Below, one piece after another: positions 58,317 to 64,000 of a stretch of 64,000 nt of DNA. Numbering within the stretch: position 1 is the stretch's first letter; each line of letters starts with the position of its first letter. The translations under genes and the position numbers were made by a program. Origin of the DNA: Kribbella rubisoli (GTDB lineage Bacteria > Actinomycetota > Actinomycetes > Propionibacteriales > Kribbellaceae); NCBI RefSeq assembly GCF_004217145.1, contig NZ_SHKR01000003.1, positions 1 through 64,000 on the forward strand, written 5' to 3'. The notes beneath the pieces are model-generated. The model was not told the origin of the DNA. It saw only the letters and a program-made list of their open reading frames with translations, and did not search any database.

Positions 58317-59618
58317 ATGGCTCGAATCAAGATGGCCTACATCGGCGGCGGATCCTCCCGGGCGGCCGGCACCATGGCGTCGTTCTTGTGGCACGGGCCG
58401 GAGTTCGCGGGCTCGGAAGTGGTGCTGATCGACAAGGATCCGGAGCGGCTGGAGGTCGTCCGCCGGATCGCGGAGAAGCTCGCGGCGCAGAGCGGCGACG
58501 ACATCACGGTCACCGCGACGACGGACCAGCGCACTGGTCTGACCGACGTCGACGCCGTACTGACGAGCTTCCGGCCCGGCAACTTCGACGCGCGGGCACT
58601 CGATGAGCGCATTCCGATCAAGCACGGTGTGATCGGCCAGGAGACGCAGGGGCCCGGTGGGTTCTTCATGGCGCTGCGCTCGATCAACGACATGCGCGGC
58701 ATCACCGACGACCTGCAGGCGGTCGCGCCGAACGCGGTGATCTTCAACTACACCAACCCGGTCAACATCGTCTCCCAGGCGGTCGCGAGCTATACGTCGG
58801 TCCCGATCTACTCGATGTGCGAAGGCCCGCTCGTGTTCCCGCCCGTCGTACTGCGGGCCGCCGGCCTCGACCCCGAACGGGCCAAGGTCACGATGGCCGG
58901 CGTGAACCACAACTGCTGGAGCTACGAGCATCTGTACGACGGCAAGGACGTCATGCCCCTGCTCGAGGCGGCGTGGGAAGAGCGCAAGAACGACCCGGCG
59001 CTCGACGACAACTCCAAGCGCGCGCTGCATCTGGCCGTCGTCATGCAGTCGATCCCGTCGGACTACTTCAACTACTACTACTTCCGGAACGAGGTGTTCC
59101 GAGCGCAACAGGCGGCGCCGCGGACCCGTTCGGAAGTGATCATGAACGAGGTTCCTGGGTACTGGGAGCACTATCGCGAGCAGGCCGAGTCCAGCCACCC
59201 CGAGCTCGATCCGGCCCGGTCGCGCGGCGGCATCCACGAACTGGAGTTGGCCATCGACGTGATGAGTGCCTACTACAACGACACGGGCGCGCGCCTGCCC
59301 GTCAACCTACCGAATGCCGACGGGGCGCTGCCCGGCTTCGATGCCGAGACTGTCGTCGAGGTGTACTGCAACGTGAACCGCAAGGGTTGCCACATCGAGC
59401 CGCAGCAGCCTCTGCCACTTGCGGTGAGAGGCATCACGCGCCAGCTCGCCGACTACCAGATGCTCGCGGCGAAGGCTGCGTGGGAGGGCAATCGGGCCGA
59501 CGCGATCCGTGCTCTCGTCGCGAATCCGCTGGTGCCCGACCTGGCCATCGCCGAGCCGCTGTACGACGAGATGGCCGCGGCGCACTCGGCGTACCTGCCG
59601 GAGAGACTTCTGCGGTGA
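58317..59618 (+). CDS. Glycoside hydrolase family 4 (NAD-dependent glycosidase)
   Basis: 433 residues from the ATG at 58317, downstream of AAGGAG. The NAD-binding loop is KMAYIGGGSSRAAG (residues 5-18), followed by NYTNPVNIVSQAVA, CEGPLVF and AGVNHNCWSY, which supply the Mn2+-binding Cys and His of family 4. YRDN-like tail positions and NVNRKGCHIEPQQPLPLAVR complete the fold. GH4 enzymes cleave alpha- or beta-glycosides by NAD-dependent oxidation and elimination, and usually act on phosphorylated or glucuronide substrates. It should release the monosaccharide from the imported disaccharide. Confidence 0.88.
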   Translation: MARIKMAYIGGGSSRAAGTMASFLWHGPEFAGSEVVLIDKDPERLEVVRRIAEKLAAQSGDDITVTATTDQRTGLTDVDAVLTSFRPGNFDARALDERIPIKHGVIGQETQGPGGFFMALRSINDMRGITDDLQAVAPNAVIFNYTNPVNIVSQAVASYTSVPIYSMCEGPLVFPPVVLRAAGLDPERAKVTMAGVNHNCWSYEHLYDGKDVMPLLEAAWEERKNDPALDDNSKRALHLAVVMQSIPSDYFNYYYFRNEVFRAQQAAPRTRSEVIMNEVPGYWEHYREQAESSHPELDPARSRGGIHELELAIDVMSAYYNDTGARLPVNLPNADGALPGFDAETVVEVYCNVNRKGCHIEPQQPLPLAVRGITRQLADYQMLAAKAAWEGNRADAIRALVANPLVPDLAIAEPLYDEMAAAHSAYLPERLLR

Positions 59619-60595
59619 AGGACGTCTTCCTCGCTGTCGACGCCGGGAACACCAAGACCTGGGCTGGTCTGACCAGTGCCGATGGTGACCTGATCGCCCT
59701 TGCACGTGGCGGCGTCGGCGACATCTACGCGCCGGCGGGGCCTGAGGCGGCGAGATCGGTCGTGCTCAGCCTCGTCGACGAGGTACTGGCGTCGGCGGAC
59801 CTACGCAAGTCCGACGTGAAGCATGCGGCGTTCCGGTTGGCGGGAGTGGACTGGCCAGTCGACGAGCAGTTCTGGAGCGCGACGCTGGAGCCGCGCTTCG
59901 GCAGTCTCAGCATCAAGAACGACGGGTTCGCGCTGATCCGGTGTGGGCGGTTGGACGGGCAAGGCATCTCGGTCGTACTCGGCACCGGTGCGGCGCTTGC
60001 GGGCCGCGGCCCGGATAAGGAGTGGGCGCTGTCGTGGTGGCTGCAGCACCCGCTCGGCGCGGCCGGGCTGGTGACCGAGGCGCTGCGGGCGGTGTACCTC
60101 GCTGAGCTCGGGATGGGCGAGGCGACGAAGCTTTCCGCCGTACTGCCGCCGTTGTTGGGGGCGTCCACGCCGGACGAGATGCTCGAGCTCACCACCGCGC
60201 GTGGCAACCAGTTCAACTTCGCGGCGCAGGCAGCTCATGCGCCGGCCGTCCTGGCGCTGATCGACGACGACCCGGTTGTGGCCGGGTTGGTCGATACGCA
60301 GGCGGAACGGCTGGCGCAGTACATCGGCAGTCTCGCGCGGACGTGTGGACTGGGTGGACCGGGTCGACCGGGTGGACTGGTCAGACCAGTAACCGTAGTT
60401 GTAGGAGGCGGCTTAGTACCGGAACCGGACGCGCCGATGTTCGTCGCGCTCCGTCGTACCTGCGATCCCCGGGAGATCGAGCTTCGGCACGCCCAGGCGC
60501 CGGCACTCGTGGGAGCGCTGCTCGACGCGATCGCCGAGGGCGGCGCGACACCGACGGAAACGGTTCGCGCCAGACTGACTCAGAAGCTCAGCTGA
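59615..60595 (+). CDS. BadF/BadG/BcrA/BcrD-type kinase (N-acetylglucosamine-kinase-like)
   Basis: 326 residues from the GTG at 59615, which overlaps the GH4 stop by 4 bp (GTGA). The ASKHA/BcrAD fold has the phosphate-1 loop FLAVDAGNTKTWAGLTSADG. It also has LAGVDWPVDEQFW (conserved AGxD) and SVVLGTGAALAGRGPDKEW (phosphate-2, GTG). VVVGGGLVPEPD is the adenosine loop. N-acetylglucosamine kinases of this family phosphorylate free amino sugars. Its product should feed the NagB-like enzyme. Last gene of the operon. Confidence 0.85.
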   Translation: MKDVFLAVDAGNTKTWAGLTSADGDLIALARGGVGDIYAPAGPEAARSVVLSLVDEVLASADLRKSDVKHAAFRLAGVDWPVDEQFWSATLEPRFGSLSIKNDGFALIRCGRLDGQGISVVLGTGAALAGRGPDKEWALSWWLQHPLGAAGLVTEALRAVYLAELGMGEATKLSAVLPPLLGASTPDEMLELTTARGNQFNFAAQAAHAPAVLALIDDDPVVAGLVDTQAERLAQYIGSLARTCGLGGPGRPGGLVRPVTVVVGGGLVPEPDAPMFVALRRTCDPREIELRHAQAPALVGALLDAIAEGGATPTETVRARLTQKLS

Positions 60596-60654
60596 TCACA
60601 CTGTCCTGATTCTTTTGTTGGAAGAGTTGAGCCAGGCGAGCAAGGGTGGTGGGT

Positions 60655-61629
60655 ATGGACTTCACTCATCTTGGGCGTACTGGGTTGTCGGTTAGTCGGA
60701 TCGTGCTGGGGACGATGAACTTCGGTCCCCACACCGAGGTGGGGGACGCGCACGCGATCATGGACGCGGCGCATGACAAGGACATCAACTTCTTCGACAC
60801 CGCGAACGGGTACGGGCGGGCCATCTACCCGGGGCGGACCGAGGAGATCATCGGCGAGTGGTTCGCCAAGGACCCGTCGAACCGGTACAAGACCGTGCTG
60901 GCGACCAAGGTGTACGGCGACATGGGCGACGGCTGGCCGAACGAGGGCAAGCTGTCCGCGCTCAACATCCGGCGCGCGCTGGACGCGTCGCTGAAGCGGC
61001 TGCAGACGGACTACATCGACCTGTACCAGTTCCACCACGTCGACCGCGCGACGCCGTGGGACGAGATCTGGCAGGCGATCGAGGTCGCGATCCAGCAGGG
61101 CAAGATCCTGTACGCCGGGTCGAGCAACTTCGCCGGCTGGCACATCGCGCAGGCTCAGGAGGCTGCGGCGCGGCGCAACTACATCGGCCTGGTCAGCGAG
61201 CAGTCGATCTACAACCTCCTCGTCCGCGACGTCGAGCGCGAGGTTCTGCCGGCCGCGCAGCACTACGGCCTCGGCGTGATCCCGTGGTCGCCGCTGCAGG
61301 GCGGTCTGCTCGGCGGCGTCGTACGCAAGGAGAACGAGGGCGTACGCCGGCTCGAGGGTCGGGCCAAGGAGACGCTGGAGCGTCTGCGCCCGCAGATCGA
61401 GCAGTACGAGGCCCTCGCGGACGAGCTCGGCCACGAGCCCGGTGAGCTTGCCCTCGCCTGGCTCCTCCACCAGCCCGCCGTCACCGGCCCGATCGTCGGC
61501 CCGCGCACGATGGAACAGCTCAACTCCGCCGTCCGCGCCGTAGACGTCAAGCTCGACGACAAGGCCCTCGCCCGCCTCGACGAAATCTTCCCCGGCTACA
61601 AGACCTCCCCCGAGGACTACGCCTGGTAA
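60655..61629 (+). CDS. Aldo/keto reductase
   Basis: 324 residues from the ATG at 60655, with AAGGG upstream; a GTG at 60646 is also in frame. The catalytic tetrad is seen in NFFDTANGYGRAIYPGRTEE (Asp, Tyr), LATKVYGDMGDGWP (Lys) and YIDLYQFHHVDRATPWDE (His). The C-terminus has a cofactor-binding PIVGPRTMEQLNSAVRAVD. It is the AKR11/YajO-like branch with NADPH preference. It is followed by a strong terminator. It may act on a keto sugar, but no link to the sugar operon is proven. Confidence 0.9.
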   Translation: MDFTHLGRTGLSVSRIVLGTMNFGPHTEVGDAHAIMDAAHDKDINFFDTANGYGRAIYPGRTEEIIGEWFAKDPSNRYKTVLATKVYGDMGDGWPNEGKLSALNIRRALDASLKRLQTDYIDLYQFHHVDRATPWDEIWQAIEVAIQQGKILYAGSSNFAGWHIAQAQEAAARRNYIGLVSEQSIYNLLVRDVEREVLPAAQHYGLGVIPWSPLQGGLLGGVVRKENEGVRRLEGRAKETLERLRPQIEQYEALADELGHEPGELALAWLLHQPAVTGPIVGPRTMEQLNSAVRAVDVKLDDKALARLDEIFPGYKTSPEDYAW

Positions 61630-61640
61630 GACCGCTCCAC

Positions 61641-61674
61641 ACAGCCGGCCGCATGAACAAACGCGGCCGGCTGT
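61641..61674. terminator. 12-bp stem-loop terminator
   Basis: Perfect arms 61641-61652 (ACAGCCGGCCGC) and 61663-61674 enclose a 10-nt loop. It lies between the aldo/keto reductase (ends 61629) and the converging LysR gene (ends 61676). Confidence 0.8.
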
Positions 61675-61675
61675 T

Positions 61676-62563
61676 CTATGCGTGGACCGCGGTTGTCGGG
61701 AGCATGCCGATGAGGGCGTCGGCGGCTAGGGAGGCGGCGGGCCCGGTGGGGACGGCTACTGAGACTTGCCAGTCGGAGGCGGTGCCGGGGGCCAGGGGGA
61801 CGGTGACATGGTCGCCGCGTTTGGCGGCGATGCGTTCGGGGACGAGGGCGACGCCGAGGTCGTAGGCGACGAGGGCCAGGAGGGTGTGTACGTCGTTGAC
61901 CTCGATCGTCACCGGATGAGCGACCCCGGCCGTCGTGAACGCCCGGTCCGAGATCGCGCGGGCGCCCCAGGTCGGGTCGAAGTCGACGAAGGACTCGCCG
62001 ATCAGGTCGTCGAGCGTGACGCGGGACGCCTTCGCGAGGCGGTGGTCCGGCGCGCAGACGAGCACCATCGACTCGCGGGACAGCGGTCGCAGATCGAGCC
62101 CGTCGACCGGATCCCCGGCGGTGGCGACGAACGCGACGTCGAGCCGGCCGGAGGCGAGCTCGTCGAGCATCGGCGTGGAGCCGGCCTGCCGGACCTCGAT
62201 CTCGACGGACGGGTACGCCGACCGGAACTTCGCGAGCAGCGCCGGTACGTCGACCACCCCGAGGCACTGCTCGAGCCCGACGGTCAGGTGCCCGCGCAGC
62301 AACCCCTGGACCGCGGCGACCGCATCCTTGGCGGCTTCGGCGGCGGCGAGAGTACGACGGCCCTCGCACAGCAGCGCGCGCCCCGCCTCGGTGAGCTCCA
62401 CGCTCCGGGTGTTCCGGACGAACAGCGACGCCCGGAGCTCACGCTCGAGTGCGCGGATCGAGGCGGACAACCCCGACTGCGAGATCGACATCGCCTCGGC
62501 GGCCCGCGTGAAGTGTTTCTGCTCAGCCACCGCCACGAAGTGTTCCAAGTGCCTCAGCTCCAT
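61676..62563 (-). CDS. LysR-family regulator
   Basis: 295 residues. The helix-turn-helix is LRHLEHFVAVAEQKHFTRAA, then MSISQSGLSASIRALERELR. The effector domain runs from ~90 (LLRGHLTVGLEQCLGVVDVP) to the end, with EVRQAGSTPMLDELASGRLD and LVAYDLGVALVPERIA, the type 2 periplasmic-binding-protein fold. It is divergent from an unknown gene across a 319-bp gap holding a candidate LysR box. The converging aldo/keto reductase is not in its divergon. Effector unknown. Confidence 0.88.
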   Translation of the reverse strand: MELRHLEHFVAVAEQKHFTRAAEAMSISQSGLSASIRALERELRASLFVRNTRSVELTEAGRALLCEGRRTLAAAEAAKDAVAAVQGLLRGHLTVGLEQCLGVVDVPALLAKFRSAYPSVEIEVRQAGSTPMLDELASGRLDVAFVATAGDPVDGLDLRPLSRESMVLVCAPDHRLAKASRVTLDDLIGESFVDFDPTWGARAISDRAFTTAGVAHPVTIEVNDVHTLLALVAYDLGVALVPERIAAKRGDHVTVPLAPGTASDWQVSVAVPTGPAASLAADALIGMLPTTAVHA

Positions 62564-62578
62564 GACTAAGAACTGTAG

Positions 62579-62596
62579 TCGATCGAAGGAAATCGA
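62579..62596. promoter_or_regulatory. Candidate LysR box
   Basis: TCGAT-N8-ATCGA, perfect 5-bp arms, lies 16 bp upstream of the LysR start codon, the usual place for an autoregulatory LysR site. Confidence 0.4.
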
Positions 62597-62638
62597 TTCA
62601 CCTGTCCCGCATGTTGACGCTGTCAGGCGGCCCTCGCA

Positions 62639-62730
62639 GCGGATCGCCAGGCCACCACAAAGCCCGCACCGAGGACATCCCAGGCGGAAGTCGGCTCCGA
62701 GGGCGCGATTGTGATGGCCTGGCGATCCGC
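62639..62730. repeat. 22-bp inverted repeat in the 319-bp gap upstream of the LysR gene
   Basis: Arms 62639-62660 (starting GCGGATCGCCAGGCC) and 62709-62730 pair over 21 of 22 positions, with a 48-nt loop. No coding frame I can support lies in 62564-62882. The long arms exceed what a terminator needs and no gene ends here, so an extruded hairpin or mobile-element remnant is possible. Confidence 0.65.
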
Positions 62731-62882
62731 GTCCGGCGGTACGGCTGAGCTGTGCGACTCATCAGCCCGACCGAGCGTCAGGCGTGGCAGACATGCTCAA
62801 GAGATATCCACAGCAGCAGATCGGGCCTCATTCCAGCGGGCTCCGCGCTGGAGCGGAGGTTGCGATCGGTAGGGTGGGCGGC

Positions 62883-63299
62883 ATGGCGGATGAGGAGTTT
62901 CGGGTTGAGGTTGTGCTCAGTGACGAGGGGCACGGGTTGACGTTCTGGGATCGGTTGCGGGCGTTGGATCTGGATGACGACGCGCAGAAGCGGCTCGGGA
63001 GTCAGGTGACGGTGACCCGGGACGGGAACCGGATGCTGATGTACACGCATACGCTCGAGGACGCCCAGGAGGCTGAGCGGACCGCCAAGGAGCTGGTCGC
63101 CCACGACCGCCTCGACGCGACGTACACGGTGACGCGGTGGAATCCGGCCGAGCAGGACTGGGCCGACCCGAGCGTTCCGGTCGGCCCGCACGACGCGGCC
63201 AGCGACGAGGCGAAGAATGCCGGCATGGAGGTCCCCGACCCGCGGTACGTCGTGGTCCAGGCGTACAAGCCGGAGTTCCTGCGCGACCTCGGTCTCTAA
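62883..63299 (+). CDS. Conserved hypothetical protein
   Basis: 138 residues from the ATG at 62883, with AGGGTGGG upstream; the longer open frame from 62784 adds sequence unlike protein. The protein begins ADEEFRVEVVLSDEGHGL, then FWDRLRALDLDDDAQKRLG, followed by VTVTRDGNRMLMYTHTLEDA with alternating strands and helices. A late YVVVQAYKPEFLRDLGL closes it. The pattern suggests a small alpha/beta protein seen across Actinobacteria. It has no recognised active site. Function unknown. Confidence 0.65.
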   Translation: MADEEFRVEVVLSDEGHGLTFWDRLRALDLDDDAQKRLGSQVTVTRDGNRMLMYTHTLEDAQEAERTAKELVAHDRLDATYTVTRWNPAEQDWADPSVPVGPHDAASDEAKNAGMEVPDPRYVVVQAYKPEFLRDLGL

Positions 63300-63302
63300 C
63301 AT

Positions 63303-63946
63303 CTACGCAGGCGTGTAGCCGGAGCGTTCGAAGAACGCGTCGGCTGCCTGCTGGTGCGCGAGGGCCTCGGCCGGGCGGTTCATCGCCGTACATTGCCTGC
63401 AGCGCGATGCAGGTGTTGTAGCTGCTGTCGATCTCGCGGCTGATGCGCAGTACGTCGACCGCCACCTCGCGGGCGACCTCGTGATGCCGGAGCCGATTCT
63501 CCACACCGGCTTTCGCCAGGCCCCATTGCATTCTCGCGAACTCGCCGGCGGCCGGAAGACCTCGAGCTCTTCAGCGAAAGCCTCAGGGGCCTTTCGTAGC
63601 TGCCCTTGAGCGTTGTAGTTGACCGCGGGGTTGCAGCGCAAGGCACCCTCGCCCAGTGCGAAACCGCCTGCTCGGTAGAGGCCGGCTGCCTGCTCGTAGA
63701 GCGCGATCGACTCTTCGTTCCCGCCTGCCGTCCGGGCCAGCGCCGCGCGTGCATGCGTACGTAGGTGCACGCTACGAGTCGGATGCGGTGCCGTCAGGCC
63801 AGAGCCCGTCGATCAGCTCGCCCACCGGCACCGGCCGATGCGGATGCAGCAGCAGGATCGCAAGCAGCGAACACACCGCGGCGCCGGCGTGAGGACCGCA
63901 CATCCGTCGACGACGATCTCGAGCGGACCGAGAATGCGGAACTCCA
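63303..63946 (-). pseudogene. Decayed SARP/TPR regulator
   Basis: The ATG at 63946 follows AGAGGTCG and starts MEFRILGPLEIVVDG, a SARP winged-helix beginning. Within ~45 bp the sequence changes frame to AAVCSLLAILLLHPHRPVPV and GELIDGLWPDGT, then stops. TPR-like helices follow in yet other frames (EESIALYEQAAGLYRAGGFA, AREVAVDVLRISREIDSS, AEALAHQQAADAFFERSG), with switches near 63545 and 63385. The ATPase and most of the activator domain are missing. This is a heavily deleted AfsR-like gene with several frameshifts. Confidence 0.7.
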
Positions 63947-63967
63947 TCGACCTCTAGTCTGGCAGGC

Positions 63968-64000
63968 ATGGATGTCGTCCTGGGGCCTGTCGAAGAAGCA
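63968..64000 (+). CDS. 5' end of a divergent gene (partial)
   Basis: An ATG at 63968 begins MDVVLGPVEEA and runs off the window. It is divergent from the SARP remnant and has no clear ribosome site. Too short to identify. Confidence 0.3.
   Translation, partial: MDVVLGPVEEA

Overview
The window looks like a chromosomal segment of a high-GC actinobacterium. GC-rich third codon positions, abundant GTG starts, frequent GTAC-containing codons, a SARP/AfsR-type regulator, solo ABC sugar importers and many FCD and HutC GntR regulators fit Nocardioidaceae, most likely Kribbella. That genus call is an impression from composition and gene content, not a database result. I saw no rRNA, tRNA, CRISPR array, insertion sequence or phage structural gene.

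Layout. 1-3862: housekeeping and hypothetical genes (papain-like hydrolase, phosphodiesterase, SDR reductase, small conserved proteins). 4107-9875 (minus strand): a tight operon encoding a three-module FtsK/SpoIIIE-like ATPase, a coiled-coil membrane protein, a small helical WXG-like protein, a large protein ending in a CdiA-CT-like PD-(D/E)XK nuclease domain, its putative immunity protein and a decayed second immunity copy. It resembles a stripped-down type VII secretion/polymorphic-toxin module and is the best candidate here for an undescribed system. 10702-17290: an AddB/AddA-type helicase-nuclease pair. 17287-28956: LysE exporter, DUF4291 protein, LLM-oxidoreductase/hemerythrin fusion, AfsR-like regulator, flavin reductase, two DHFR-like proteins, a repeat-containing pair and a berberine-bridge-type oxidase.

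28941-33442 (minus strand): a four-gene operon (glycoside-hydrolase-like protein, 3-hydroxyisobutyrate-dehydrogenase-like reductase, D-2-hydroxyacid dehydrogenase, FCD-GntR regulator) with a TTGT-N3-ACAA operator at its front. 33562-43460: LysR/DMT exporter, lipoprotein hydrolase, methyltransferase, membrane proteins, NarL-type two-component system, WYL regulator and epoxide hydrolase.

43500-53540 is a conflict/defence-like stretch. It holds an EACC1-caspase pair whose caspase is frameshifted at the catalytic His, a second lone EACC1 gene, an array of Phd/YefM-like antitoxins (four copies, two with RelE-like toxins) sharing one promoter architecture, an orphan YezG-like immunity gene, a GIY-YIG protein interrupted by an amber codon, and a PLD-helicase-DUF3427 protein.

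53660-60595: a GntR/HutC regulator divergent from an amino-sugar uptake and catabolism operon (ABC binding protein and two permeases, NagB-like isomerase/deaminase, GH4 glycosidase, BadF-type kinase). 60655-64000: aldo/keto reductase, LysR regulator, a hypothetical protein and a decayed SARP/TPR regulator.
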